Part shown: positions 11,855 through 24,044 of the stretch, in pieces | How positions within the stretch are numbered: position 1 is the first letter of the stretch | Layout: each line of letters starts with the position of its first letter | NCBI GenBank assembly: GCA_011109175.1 | Contig: RDEW01000005.1 | Coordinates: forward strand, 1,366,324 to 1,430,323 | Length of the DNA: 64,000 bases | Direction of reading: 5' to 3' | DNA from: Dicyema japonicum | Taxonomy: Eukaryota; Dicyemida; Rhombozoa; Dicyemidae | The notes under the pieces: model-generated | What the model saw: the letters and a program-made list of their open reading frames with translations, nothing else | What the model was told of the DNA's origin: nothing | Databases searched by the model: none | Made by a program: the position numbers and the translations under genes

Positions 11855-12360
11855 CGCGATCAGTCATAGTAACAATACTTTACACGTTAAGAAATACAGA
11901 CCAAAGCCAGCGCCCCAGACTACTTTCTTAATATGTATGATGTGGACAAGACCAAAATTACATGATACATTTTCCTTTGGTCCTGATGATGTCTCTGTTA
12001 TACATCTTAAACACCATGAGTCGTGTTTACGGATTTATGAAATTTTTCTCTCAATTCACATACACTTCAGAATATCTGGAAAAACTAATCACGCCAATTT
12101 CAAAAACGGGAAACCGAAGGATAACTATCTTCCAATTGCTTTTCCATAATAACTTGGATCATGTCGAAAGTCCTTGAGAGTCTTACTCTGATGCTAATCT
12201 CCCCTTCTCTGTCAATGCCTGCGTTCCAACATGGGTTTAGAGCAGGGCGATCTACCATGACTCAATTAGAATCTCACTTATATTAATCGACATACAGAAA
12301 GCCTTCTACTCTGTTTCGAGACCGCTCTTGACTAAGAAGATCTTTATTATCTTGGTTGTT
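11855..12360 (+). mobile_element. Group B-like LINE RT, heavily decayed
   Basis: Plus-strand frames switch several times but give recognisable RT order: FGPDDVSVIHLKH, FKNGKPKDNYLPIAF and then DIQKAFYSVSRPLLTKK, which corresponds to the A box of the RT. No YADD box was found. Old remnant. Confidence 0.6.
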
Positions 12361-12879
12361 CTGTCACACCTTAACTGAGAGGACGACTCCTTTTCCGCCA
12401 ACATTTTATCTGTGTCTGTATCTGCATCGAAATCCTAATTCACCCCTTTTACTACAGACAGGGAAATATGAAAAATATACAACTGGTAAACTTGGAAGTG
12501 TCCTCTCATCGGGCCTTTTGTTTGTGCTGCTTTTTTTTCCACTTACCCAATACAACCTCAGACCCAGGACATGTTTATAAGAAAGCCAATGATCAGAAGA
12601 GAAGGAAATGCCGAATCGTTAGATCCGACTTTCTTATAAGATTGCCTGTCGATCGGGTATTGCGAATATTTCTGACGACTTATTTACATTACAGCTGGGC
12701 GTGGGAGTCAAAGGCGGATGCAAAGTGGTTAGGAGTTCGTCAGGCTATTATATACTAAGAAAAAGAGTCCTTTTAAAATCGGATTGATGCAACGATTTCA
12801 ATTAGGTCAGAAAAGTTATCATTATGGCAATTTTTACCATAAAGTGCCATTTTTAGAGGAAGGGTCATTTTTTATTAAT

Positions 12880-13145
12880 GAGTTAAATTATATGAGGTTG
12901 ATCCCGATATCCCGTCTGAATATCGCAATGGAAGATTACCCCTCCTCCAGTGTAAAACGCTTTCGTGGAAGACCGAAAATTTATCCTTTGTTACCTATTG
13001 TATTATTTTTAAACCCTAAGACCACCAAGAAAATGGAAGATTACTCCTCCTCCAGTGTAAAACGCTTTCGTGGAAGACCGAAAATTTTTCCTTTGTTACC
13101 TATTGTATTATTTTTAAACCCTAAGACCACCAAGAAAGTATTATT
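12880..13145 (+). mobile_element. Group A LINE tail with internal tandem duplication
   Basis: The plus frame 12784-13152 contains LNIAMEDYPSSSVKRFRGRP, the counterpart of the KIAMENYF...FRGRPR tail in other group A copies. A 105-bp segment from 12928 is repeated at 13033-13137. Confidence 0.6.
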
Positions 13146-13335
13146 TCGCTAAATTAAGTGATCTCAGCCTCCAACATTTCTCGTATTCTCTTCGAATGTT
13201 CCGCCAGTGAACCAACCGCGTTCCTGAAGTGTTTTCTTTTATTTCTGCATAGGAATTCTATCAGAGTGCACATTTTTGATGTCAATCTGAATTCCTCTGC
13301 ATCATATTAGAGTCCTTCATCAATGTAGGAAGTTC

Positions 13336-13561
13336 TTAGAATTAAATTCAACAATTTATTATCACTTTTAAAACCAAAACTTATCTAATTAAATGATTAA
13401 ATTATTTGATTGTGGGATATATGGCACCATGAGGAAATCCACAATTATTTAGAATTAAATTCAACAATTTATTATCACTTTTAAAACCAAAACTTATCTA
13501 ATTAAATGATTAAATTATTTGACTGTTGGATATATGGCACCATGAGGAAATCCACAATTAT
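13336..13561. repeat. 113-bp tandem duplication in the cathepsin pseudogene
   Basis: Copies at 13336-13448 and 13449-13561 both start ttagaattaaattcaac. They repeat the extreme 3' end of the cathepsin pseudogene. No N separates them. Confidence 0.85.
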
Positions 13562-14335
13562 TTTTTCCGTGTGCCATTTTCATGTGACCATATATTCCCC
13601 ATATTTCCCCTCATCCATTTTGTAGAATCAATACGTTTCTCCCTTTAAAATTCCATAACCAACAACAGAAACTGACTGCATATATATCAAATTTGAACAA
13701 TGTTTTAAATGGTATATTCCTACAACATTTCAATTTATTTACTTCTACAGTATTTATTAAAGTTAGGAGTAGATCCAGACATTATAGCTTTAACAGAACC
13801 AAAATTCACAAGAACACGAAAAGCATTTTTTCGTCGTCGTCTTTAACTTTGTTGAACCCAGTCAAATTAAATTCAACATCTGGTCGACAATTATATTTGC
13901 ATTCAAAGTAAATTTAACGACCATTATATTTGCAAACTGTATAATCTCAGAGTAATTCGTCTTCGAGTGTTTCATAGGAATTATAAGTCTTATAGAAAGA
14001 AATTTTATCAAATGAATAAAAATTAAATTAAGGCATCTGAATGGCCATGCTATTTTTCCTAACAATAGCCAACGAGACACGTTCTCGGAACCAACCAGTC
14101 TCTCGCGGATCCTTGGTCACGGTCTTATATAAACTGAATTTGTTGGGTTTGATAACTTCTCTTTTTGTCTACAAAATATATAGCGAATTAACCATATCGG
14201 AAAACAAATTGATCCCCAATTCAAACAAAACCTTTCCTTCCTTAAAAAGTAAATTGTGGTTGTCAGTCAATTTAAACCGACGATTAAGTATGCTTTTGTC
14301 TCATAGGCTTATTTAGTTTCAATGTCAAATTTGTA
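13391..14335 (-). pseudogene. Cathepsin L-like pseudogene
   Basis: A decayed relative of the cathepsin gene at 2.4-3.6 kb. The propeptide part near 14180-14280 (DNHNLLFKEG, FELGIN) still carries a 24-nt intron at the same position as the intact gene, so it arose by DNA duplication rather than retroposition. The section containing the catalytic Cys is deleted: the text passes from the propeptide region straight to a FNLTGF segment. The His region (SVSVVGYG) remains, but the Trp codon that follows in the intact gene is TGA here, with frameshifts after it. A 127-bp group D LINE stub interrupts it. Confidence 0.85.
13995..14121 (-). mobile_element. Group D LINE 3' stub inserted in the cathepsin pseudogene
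   Basis: The minus strand reads TKDPRETGWFRERVSLAIVR followed by KNSMAI, the group D terminal motif. The stub lies between two copies of gtcttata (13987-13994 and 14122-14129), a probable target-site duplication. It is a heavily 5'-truncated insertion. Confidence 0.75.
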
Positions 14336-14360
14336 TAAGATCAATTAACGAATCTACCTG

Positions 14361-14570
14361 AAGATCTTTTCCCCCAATGCTTGACTCAATCGAAAAAAAC
14401 GGTTCCGGATTCATGGTATTTGTGGTCACAAAACAAGTTGTTTCTTCCATTCAAGATTAACGAATAAGATCTTTTCCCCCAATGCTTGACTCAATCGAAA
14501 AAAACGGTTCCGGATTCATGGTCTTTGTGGTCACAAAACAAGTTGTTTATTCCATTCAAGACTAGATGCC
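14361..14570. repeat. 105-bp tandem duplication
   Basis: Two near-identical copies start at 14361 and 14466 (aagatcttttcccccaatgc). Differences are few. Confidence 0.85.
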
Positions 14571-14596
14571 TCAAATACACGTAAATTGGGAAAAAA

Positions 14597-14829
14597 GTGA
14601 TCGTCGTCTATTCAGGAAAGCCGTGGGTACTCTGATGGATTATAAGAAAAACCTCTCGATCCTTTTGATGTGTACCGGGATCACTTAATTAGTTAGTTTA
14701 CTCCTTCTTTCTNTGATCGTCGTCTATTCAGGAAAGCCGTGGGTGCTCTGGAAAAACATAAGAAAAACCTCTCGATCCTTTTGATGTGTACCGGGATCAC
14801 TTAATTAGTTAATTTACTCCTTCTTTCTT
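14597..14829. repeat. Duplicated contig ends around a single N (14713)
   Basis: A segment of about 116 bp beginning tgatcgtcgtctattcagg occurs on both sides of the isolated N with a few differences. It contains the LINE-type 3' motif gggatcactta.attagtta. It is most simply two overlapping contig ends or haplotypes placed side by side. Confidence 0.85.
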
Positions 14830-15120
14830 GGTGTTCCTTTTTCGGGGTTATTAAATAAATAATAATTTAACATCCAAAACCAAACTAATTATCATATACG
14901 TTCAATTAGAAACCTCAGCTTGACTCAGTGTTCCTCCATCCTGCCCGCGCTAGGCCGTACTGGGCGGCTGAGTGAATTTACGGGGCCACATTCTAGAGTC
15001 CATTCGTATAAGGGCCTCCATAAACGTCGGTTCAGTTCGGCGTTTCCCAAAAATCTAACGTTCCGTAACTCTAAAGAGACAACTCGTCTAAAGGCTAGTT
15101 ATCCCCGAATTCGCCTATAA

Positions 15121-16655
15121 AATAGAGACAACTCGCCTATTGGGAAAAAATATGAATTTTAAATTCAAAAATCTTTTAACCGAGTAATCCCAAATTTTCG
15201 TATGTTCCGGAATTTGCCCGGCTTATGAGATCCTACAATAATGGAACATATTAATGGTTTATTTACAACTTTAAAGTTAGGAAAAAAAGTAATAAGTTCT
15301 CATCTAATAGTTGCTTCTCCTATCGACACATCCGGTAAACGGTGGGTCTCTCGATGAGCACAGGATGAAAATGGCGAGTGTGATAAGGGGAGCAGGGATT
15401 ACCCAATTAGTTTGTTTGAGCTCGGATATTCTACGAATATTAAACTTGTTTGGTTAACTTTCAGAAGGAAGATGAGACTAAGTGAGTTATTACCAAATGG
15501 AATCAAACACTCATCTCTTTCCCTATGGATTACTTCGAAGTTCTCCTTTTATTTAATCTATTTATGCAAGATATGCAACAACCTATAAATAGAAATTATG
15601 TAATACTCATCTATGTATATGGTATTATCATAACTACCAGGAATAGAGGTTTCTAAGCAGGGGTCATATAAAAATGCTTAACACTCTGACCACGACTTGA
15701 GATTTCCCCAACCAAGCCGTTTGTAACATTGTTTACTATATGTAGAAGAGACTATAACATCAAACTAATAATCCTCCTTAATAATACGACTATTCAGTCA
15801 ATAGCTCATCAAACATTCTGTGATTCATGTTTGACCAGGGACTTTCGACAAACATGTGGAATAGTTTGTGACAAATGAAGAGAATGACAACCTTAAAAAT
15901 CGTCGCGAAAGCTCTTGGAAACAATGCTGGATCACTACTATCTACATTCAATTTGTCCGGTCAGTATCCACATTTTCAAGTTAAATGTGTGTTATGACCA
16001 TCTCCCGTTCCTGGATGAAATAATTGACAAAATCCAGGAAGCCGCCACCAGAATCATATCATCTATGTCTCTCAAAACATTTATTAACACGGTTAACTTA
16101 CTAAACAGCCCATTCTTATCAAATATTTCAAAAATCAGCCGAAATACGAATAGAATCCGGACCAGTTATGGAGAGATGAGGTAAAGATTAAAAAGTGAAG
16201 GTAAAAAAATATCTCAAAACTTTGAGAGTGTTTAACACGCTGGTCTTCAACACTCTGACGAATGTCAGTATTAGTTAAATGACTCTTAAATTGTTAAGAA
16301 AGTTTATTTCTAAGAGAGAATCGTTCATTTGTGTCTAAAGTTTGTTAAAAGGGGAGGGTCTGTACTCAGTGGGTTCTTATGTAATTGTGTGATGAGTAAG
16401 ATACCTACAGTGGAACATGGAATAACAATTATGAATGATAAAAGTCTCGGCTAATATTAGGAAAATTAAACTGAAGAATGAATCTGTTTTTTTTGGAGAG
16501 CAAATAATAGGCAAAACGTAAAAGAATAGTGCAATCAAGCTTTTATAACATCTGAAATACCTTGGGGTATCTGTTTATCCGAATATCTCTAGGATATCAA
16601 AAGTTCCTTGAAAGGTACGATAAGGAAGGTAGGTGGATATGGATATGTCATTAAG
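15121..16655. other. Unassigned region
   Basis: No gene was recognised. Around 15915-16184 a plus frame (DEIIDKIQEAATRIISSM) loosely resembles the post-RT region of group B LINEs, but the match is weak. The remainder is AT-rich and unstructured. Confidence 0.3.
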
Positions 16656-16667
16656 GTGATCGGTTAT

Positions 16668-19600
16668 TATTATAGGCACGTACGCGATGCCAAGATCATG
16701 ACAAAGCATGTGCAACACGAAAAGTTAACAATCTAATTAACGTCCCACCTCTTTTTCAATCCGTTGCCATGTTCCGTAGCATATCTATATCGTCCCCATC
16801 TTTAAGGCACTTTCCAATCCTCTTGAGATCTTCATCTAGAATAACCGGCAGTGTTGTCCTCTGCTGGCCGCAGAAACGAGAAGCTTCTAAGACAAAATAC
16901 TCCTCCATTGCTATGTTGGCAGGGATCCCCATATCGTGGCAGAGTATGTGTCCAAAGAGCCTCCATCTTGAATCAGTAATATCACATGATATTGGCTCAG
17001 TTCCTGTTCTTTTGTATAAGATTTCGGACGGCATTTTGAAAAAGCTTCAAGAAGAAAGGAGTGCTCGAATATGATTTCTGTGAAAAAAATTCAACTTTTT
17101 GAATTCCTGCCCTGTACATGCCCATGTACAGGCATTATATAATAGGATTGGCCTCACTAGGGCATTGTATAGTCTCATTCGAGTTTTAGGGTCAAGCCCT
17201 TTGTGCAGAAGCCAAGTCTTCTTCATTTTATTGAAACGACATTAGTTAGTGTTTTCCTTCGTGTTATATCTTCGGTGTCACCGAGAAGGGATCCTAGTTT
17301 TTTTGATCTACGCCAGTGCTCCTCGGTCTTTTCCTCACTTCTTTTTAGCTCCGTGATTTCGGTTTTGTTTGTATTTACTTTTAATGACCATTCAGCCATT
17401 TTATCAGGCATTTTCTCCAAAAGTGCAATTAACTCTTCTTTGTTATTCGAAATAAAGTCCACGTCATCCGCATATGCTATTATGCTCGTTCCTTCTCCGA
17501 TATGAGGCTTCAAGTCTCGTAGAGCTGCCTCCAGATAAATAATAAACAAAATCGGGGATAATGGATCTCCTTGAGGGGTACCAATTGTCGTTTCAAATGT
17601 CCTCGATAAAGCTTTCCCAGTCCTGACCATCAAACTCGTGTCCGTCAAGAGTGTCTTTACCATCCTAATCGTTGAGCCTTCCAAGAAGTGCTCCAGTATT
17701 TGCAGCAGCTTGTTCCTGTTGACGGAATCAAAGGCCTTTGACATATCAATCCCCAGAATGGTTGTCGTTATTTTAAATTTTTGAACAGTCGCACTTCTCC
17801 ATTTGTGGCTCCATATAACATCTGACGTTGATCTCCCTTTGCGGAAGCCACTTTGATAAGCCGACAGGTACGAGTCTAGGCGTCCCTCCATTCTTTGAAG
17901 CGTAATATTGGCTAGTATCTTCCGTAATGTGTTGGTTAAGACCACTGGTCTTAGGTTCTCAACTTTCCCCGATTTTTTGTTTGGCTTCTGTACTGGTATC
18001 AATAGTCCTTCTCCAAGTGGCAAAGTGGCTCCTTTACTATACGTTTCGTTTAGAATCCAGGCAATTATCATGTATAGCTTTTGAGTTCCATATTTGAAAA
18101 ATTCACCATTTAAGCCATCTGGGCCGGGACTCTTATTGTCCTTCAGTTTGTAACTTGCTGTCATCACTTCTTCCAAAGTTATTTCTTTGTCTAATTTTCC
18201 CTGATCCGTGTTAATGGTGAGTTTTTTGCTATTTTTTGATACGAATTGTGCTTCAAAATAATCCGCTATAAGTTCTGCAATTTCTTGTTGGTTAGCAATA
18301 TGTTTTTCTTCTTCATCTCGTAAAGTCAGTGTTTTACTTGGTAGTTTTCTGATTTGTCCGACAGCTTCATAAAACTTCGCATTGTCTTTAAGGCCTTCGA
18401 TTTTCTCTATTTTTGTTATTGTTTCGTTCTTTAATATCCGACGTGCAGCTTTTCTTATTTTCTTTTTGATGACTGTTCTTTCCTTTTGTAGCCGCTGTTT
18501 CGTATTTTTGTCATCTGTATTTAGACATTGTATCCATATCGCCTTTTGTTGATTTGCAAGGAGTTTCAAAGCGGTTGCTTCTTCAGTGGGTGTTTTAGTT
18601 ACGTAGTCCTCTTTCAGGTATATATCCGCAGCAATCATGATCTTCTGTTTGACCAAGGTCCACGCAATTTGCGGTGCCAAATCTACTGATATTTCTTCCA
18701 ATCCCTCATCGAGGTATTTTCTGAATTCCTCTCCCTGGATAGTATTGTTCTTTAGATGGTCTAAAACGTATCCCTTCCCCCGCAGTTCCGTGTGTCCATT
18801 GCACTTTCTTTTCATCCCTTGCAAACCCATAAGTTTCTTTATGGACATTTTGGCAATAACCATCTTGTGATCGCTGTCAATTATAGACCCTCCATAAGCA
18901 CGGGCATCAGTGACAATACTGCGGTCTTTTTGTCTGCAAATAATGTAGTCTATTTGATTGTAGATTTTCGCAATGCTTCCGTCAGACTTAGTTCTATTGC
19001 CTGACCAAGTTGTCCTGTGTCTTGCTGAGTGCATAAAGGCCGTGTTACAAAGGAATAGATTATTTGCTTGACAAAAGCTAGCTAACAAGGTTCCTGCAAT
19101 GTTCCTTTTTCCCCTTCCATGTCTTCCAATGAATGCTTCTTCTATAGTGATTCGACTTCCAACTTTTGCATTAAGATCACCGGCAATCAATATTAATGTG
19201 GAATTTGCATAATTGGAATAAACATCAGACAGATTCGCATAAAAGTCGTCAATTTCCTCGGGTTTCTTATTGATCCATCCACTATGTGGAGCATATGCGT
19301 TAATAATAGTAAGATAACTCTTCGGAGAGTTATGATCGTCCAATGTTATTTGTAAAATCCCAATCCTTTCATTGATTGTCCAATAACGGTATATGCACCG
19401 GAGTAGGTCCTTTCTTACAGCAAATCCAAGTCCGTAATGTTTTGATCCCCCAGAGAGAAAGATTAACTGAAACTTTCCGTGTTGTTCTTCAAACTCCTTC
19501 GATAATTTTGTCTCTTGGAGACATCCGACTGATATCTTGTATTTTGAAAGGTCTTCACAAAGTTCTTTTCTTTTCCATGCACTAGAGAGTCCTCTGACAT

Positions 19601-19700
19601 TGAACGTTAAAAGAGAGAAGTCATTTAGGTTGCAATTTTCGTGTTTTTCAGACATACTTTTCAAGAGGGACGTCACCACTTCAACCAAAGGTTAGTGTTA
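16668..19700 (-). mobile_element. Group A LINE, full length with 12-bp target-site duplication
   Basis: Flanked by identical 12-mers gtgatcggttat at 16656-16667 and 19701-19712. On the minus strand it has about 48 nt of leader, one long ORF and a TAATAATAA tail. The 5' end (TTGGTTGAAGTGGTGAC) recurs at 55.37 kb and in similar form at 23.97 and 31.24 kb, so this is the natural 5' end. At about 3.03 kb it encodes endonuclease and RT but no separate ORF1. It appears recent and nearly intact. Confidence 0.93.
16756..19652 (-). pseudogene. Group A LINE ORF: EEP endonuclease plus reverse transcriptase, one frameshift and one stop
   Basis: From the ATG at 19652 the frame is open to 17223. Order: EEP endonuclease (LLTFNVRGLSS, VGCLQETKLS, LIAGDLNAKVG, SDHKMVIAKM), RT (DNKSPGPDGLNGEFFK, YQSGFRKGRSTSD, GIDMSKAFDSVNR, GTPQGDPLSPILF, IIAYADDVDFI), then a C-terminal region with RWRLFGHILCH and IAMEEYF. 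Near 17223 one base is missing from an A run; the correct frame resumes and reads on to 16756, interrupted by one TGA where the sister copies have Trp. About 965 codons in all. These two lesions probably inactivate the copy, unless they are sequence errors. It is an endonuclease-type non-LTR retrotransposon; the exact clade was not determined. Confidence 0.9.
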
Positions 19701-19764
19701 GTGATCGGTTATATCTACTAATTTGTTACCATAAAGTTAAATTAATTCAGTTTATGACTTAAAT

Positions 19765-20120
19765 TCATTTTAAATTTCTAATAATTTCAAAGTCAGTAAA
19801 ATTAAGAGAATCGGTATTTTCTTCATCACTAAACTGGCATCTTTCAATTTTCGAAGAAGGACTCCCATTTTTAGAAAGCCAAAATTTCCTGAAATCTCAA
19901 AAAAGAAACACATTTTTTCGACGGACTGTGATTCTCCCTGAACAACACCAATCACTGTGCTGTTCTTAGTATTTTGTACCCAACCAACCAAGTTATACTT
20001 TTTCGCTTGTTTTTGTGTGTACTTTAAAATTGATCCTATTCATACTTTCCTGAAATAGACGCCTTGAACTTTGCCAAAAACTTCGAAAGATACAGATCTC
20101 AAAGACGCAGGAGACACCAT
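19765..20120 (-). CDS. Acylphosphatase, three exons, intact
   Basis: Small cytosolic enzyme that hydrolyses acyl phosphates such as acetyl- or 1,3-bisphosphoglycerate. Exons: 20120-20046, 20021-19912 and 19888-19765, joined across introns of 24 and 23 nt to give 102 residues (the vertebrate enzyme has about 99). The phosphate-binding loop FEVFGKVQGVYFRK contains the substrate-binding Arg at residue 24. Asn at residue 42 lies in GWVQNT. The C-terminal half has the expected GSPSSKIERCQF and DFEII. Without the two micro-introns the frame breaks at both sites. It lies only about 50 bp beyond the target-site duplication of the LINE at 16.7-19.7 kb, in the same orientation. Confidence 0.95.
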
Positions 20121-20879
20121 TTAAATATTTTGTTGATAAAATATATTCAAAATTTTTATTATAAATTAATCATTTAAATAATTTTTGAATTTTCCAGCAT
20201 TATGAATTTGTGGCAAAAGTTTATTTAATCATCATTAGCTGCCCAGTGAGGCCATGTGCTGACTCGAGAGGGTAGCATCGGGCAAGAGAGGACTTTGAAG
20301 GAACGCATCAGGATCACGTGATTTTAGTTTGGTTTTCACTGCCAGAAAAAAGGATTAAATTTGAAATGTAGGGGTTCAAGTCTGAGAACACTTTCACATC
20401 ACATCAATCCGAGAATTTTTAACATCTAGGCGAGATTATATATTAGGCAGACCTAATGAATTGATACAATCAAGCGTCATTTATGCATAAAACTTTCAGA
20501 ATTACATGGCTTGGTTGAAATTTTGTAAAAAGTGATTTCTATTTTATTCACTCCGCTGTAAAGACATGTTTTATTGGTCTTAAAGATTTAACGACTAAAG
20601 TAAGAGTTTATCATTTTTATGTTCGTTCATAGTTGTTTCGTATTGAAGCGTTAAATCCAAGTATAAACTTATTAAATCTTAAATCGTCGACAAAAATATC
20701 TTGGTTTCATGTGTAGGCGAAAGAATATTTATATACTATTTGATTTTCAAATCTACGGATATTCTTAGTTCAGGTAATATTTTAATTTTCTTAAAAGTAT
20801 AATTGAATCCTTTCAGGTGGTAATAAATTGCTGTATTATTAATAGCACTTTCGAAGATCCAAAAAAGTAATTTATTTAA
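20121..20879. other. Unassigned spacer upstream of acylphosphatase
   Basis: No gene recognised. The segment at 20300-20350 has the LINE-type 3' motif gatcacgtgattttagttt. Short plus-strand open stretches near 20540-20730 could not be joined into a convincing gene. Confidence 0.3.
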
Positions 20880-23800
20880 TTAAGCTTGCGCCGTATTTTT
20901 CTTCAGGTTATTCTTTCTCCCACAATTCTCTTAACTAACTTCCTCCATGCTCCACGGTTACTGGCAATTATTCTGAACGTTCCAAATCGTCTCCTGTTTT
21001 CAGCTTTCGTCTTACATTGGTCAGGTCTTTGTGTAGAACCTCTGGCAAAGTTATGCGAGGTCTTCCACGGAACGAGGTATTCACTTCTGGGCAGAAATAG
21101 TTCTCCATTGCTATTTTAGCAGGCATCATCTGGCTCATCCGAAGGATGTGACCAAATAGACGCCATCTTGATTCTAGGATATCCAGACTCAATGGTCTTG
21201 CATTACATATTTTGTGTAGATTCTTGTTTGTAATTTTTTTGGCCAGTTGATGCCAAGCAACAGTCGGAGTTGTCTACGATGGAAAGCATCTAGTTTGTCA
21301 ATTACCTCTTGTGAAACTTCCCAGGTTGCAGCGTTGTACATTAGGACCGGTTTCACGAGGGCATTGTATAGTTTTACACGTAATTGTGTGCTAATTTGTT
21401 TACGATGATTCCAGACTACTCCCATTTTTCTAAAGGCGGTGACGGCCAACATTTTCCTGTTAGTGATATCCTCAGCGTCTCCGAGCAACGACCCCAATTT
21501 TTTTACAGTGTCTCCATTTTTCATCAGTTCGGGTTAATTCACGGCGTATGGTAGTTGTCTCCGTTGTTCCGTATTAATTTTGATGAACCATTTTTCTAGC
21601 ACATCTGGCATCCTTGTCCGTATATAGTTTAATGGATATATAGTCGGTATCATCTGCATAAATCACTTCAGTTTGAGGTAAGTCGCCAATTAATAGTCTG
21701 AAGTCTCTGAGTGCTGCCTCCAGATATGTCAAAAAATACCGATGACAAGGAATCTCCCTGCGGTTGTCTCGAATGGGACAGACTCCAAATTTCCAAAACG
21801 TACACTTAGCTGCGTTGTTCCAAGTAATAGACAGATCATTCTGACACTGTCCTCGTCAACCAACTTCTCCAAGATATCCAAAAGTCTCCTTCTGTGTATA
21901 GAGTCAAAGGCTTTGGACATGTCCATGCCAAGGATGTCAGTAGCCCCCTTGTACTTTTGATGTGTTGCACAAAGCCATCGATGTCCCCAGACCACATCAG
22001 CTGTAGATCTCCCTTACCTGAATCCGCTTTGACGGTGAGAGAGAAAGTTCTCAATGTCAGGTCCAATCCTATTCAACACTATAAGTGATAGTGTCTTGCG
22101 TAGAGTCGTCAATAGTACGATGGGTCTTAAATTCGTTAAGGGGCCCTTAGCTTTGCTCGGTTTTTGTAGTGCAATTAGTGTGCCATTACCCACATCCAGG
22201 GGTGAGTTGTATTTGAATGTTTTGTTGTATATCTCAGTTAATAGCTCAGAGATCTCGGTCGGTGCATATTTGAGAAGTTCTGCATTTATGTTGTCAGGGC
22301 CAGCAGCTCTATTGTTGTTTAATTTGTCCAGGGCTTTTTTTGTTTCTAGAATCGTTATCGGAATATTTAGTTCTCGTGCTTCACCATCGAATTGTTTGAT
22401 GTTTTCCCCGTGGTTTTGATTGAAGGCCTGCTGATAATGGCTGGATATGGCCGATAAAATTTCATTTTTGTTTAACATAGTCGTTCCAAACTGATCATGT
22501 ATTGTGATTTTTGATGACTGCGTGTTTCTATGTAGTAGGTGAACAGCATTGAACATCTGCGCTCCGTTTTTGAGTCTTTCTACTTCTTTAGCCATTCCAG
22601 CAAGTTTATTTTCCTTTATTACCCTCGTTCTTTTCTTTATTTTATACAGGGTTCGGTTCCGCATGACTCTTAGAGTGTGTTCCTTTGTCTGGTCCTGACA
22701 GGTTTCGACTTGCAAACGTAGGTTCCTCTGCAATTTGGATAGTTCTTCAAGCTTGTGGTCATAGTGCCCGTTGAAATGCTTCGGTTTTACTCCAACTGTT
22801 GAATGGGCTGCGCACTTTATTGCATCGATGGTGTCTTGCCACAGCTCTCCAGGCATTTTTTCTTTATTACACTGTCTGATCTTTTCTCTCGATGATTTTG
22901 ATAGCTTTCCTGGCTCTGTCCCACCATGCAGAGTTGCTCCACTGCGAACCTCCTTTCAGATATCCTCATACCAGCCGCTTTGGAAACCCCAAAATATCGT
23001 TTGAAAAAGAAACGTGCCACAACCAATCTGTGATCACTATCTACTAGTGTCCCACTGTAGCTCCGAGAATCTGTTAGTAGTGCCTTGTAGGCTTGTTTGC
23101 AGAAAATGTAGTCTATTTGGTTATATATAAGCTTGATAGTCCCAGATTTATCTTTTCGGTAGCAGCTTCATGTCGTCTTATGTCTTGCTGAGTGCCTGAA
23201 AGCAGTATTGCATAGAAATAGTTTGAATGTATTGCAAAATTCGATAAGCGATTCTCCTGAATGGTTCCTGAGATTTGTCCTTTCTGTAGCAGCTCCATGT
23301 CGTTTTATGTCTTGCTGAGTGCCTGAAAGCAGTATTGCATAAAAATAGTTTGAATGTATTGCAAAATTCTGTAAGCGATTCTCCTGATGGATTCCTGATC
23401 CCTCTTCCATGACTTCCCATAAATTCTTCGTGACTACTCCCACGTCCTGCCTTTGCGTTCCAATCTCCGGCAATGTATATCATGAACGATGTTTCCAGAG
23501 ATGCATATACTTGCGACAAGGAAGAATAGAAGTCGTCTAATTCGTCGCCGTTGATTGATACTCTGACAGAAGTTGGTGCATCATTAATAATGGAGATTAT
23601 GGAATTGTTCATATCACCATATTTTAATTGTATGACACATATTCTATCACTCACTCTCCACGTCTTGTGGATTCGATTGTTCAGTTTTTTTTGTATTGCA
23701 AATCCCATGCAGTAGTGTGGGCAATTCGAAGGTGCAGAATCAGGCGGAAATCATTGTTGATTTCATCTAGTCCATCATTTACTTTCTTTTCCTGTAAGCA

Positions 23801-23975
23801 CGCCTACGCCACGGTTACCTTATACGATCCAAAATCCACACATAAATTTCTTCTTTTGGTGTTCGACTTTAATCCTCTTACGTTGAACGAGCCAACAGTG
23901 AAAGATCCCGAAGAAAAGCACGGAAAAGTCATTTGTGCGACAGAGCCACGTCACCAGCTCAATCAAATGTAAATT
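20880..23975 (-). mobile_element. Group A LINE, near full length but decayed
   Basis: The 5' end near 23970 has the family leader. The endonuclease starts at about 23940 (GSFNVRGLKS) and continues with MGFAIQKKLNN and IAGDWNAKAG to about 23400. RT lies in several frames: NNRAAGPDNINAELLKYAP, LTNLRPIVLLTTLRKTLS, HRQSGFR and GMDMSKAFDSIHR. The tail has RWRLFGHILRMSQMMPAKIA at about 21140 and FRGRPRITLPEVL. It is broken by several frameshifts and by a 127-bp tandem duplication in the endonuclease. It is a clear relative of the 16.7-19.7 kb element but a different subfamily. Confidence 0.88.
23161..23414. repeat. 127-bp tandem duplication inside a LINE endonuclease
   Basis: The block starting agcagcttcatgtcg at 23161 is repeated from 23288 (agcagctccatgtcg). 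The peptides FCNTFKLFLCNTAFRHSARH and FAIHSNYFYAIL are produced twice in different frames. Confidence 0.8.
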
Positions 23976-24044
23976 GATGTACACGACATTTTTTTTCATT
24001 TTTTGAAATATTTCATTAGAAAGTCTGAAACAAGATATATCGCA

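Noticed and set aside
16756-17300. TGA read as Trp (also in the cathepsin pseudogene)
   Set aside because: Two Trp codons are TGA in mobile or dead copies, but intact host genes such as acylphosphatase end in TGA and none uses it internally. Ordinary mutation is the simpler explanation.
20360-20400. tRNA-like T-arm (ggggttcaagtctgag)
   Set aside because: No matching acceptor, D-arm or anticodon arm could be folded around it.
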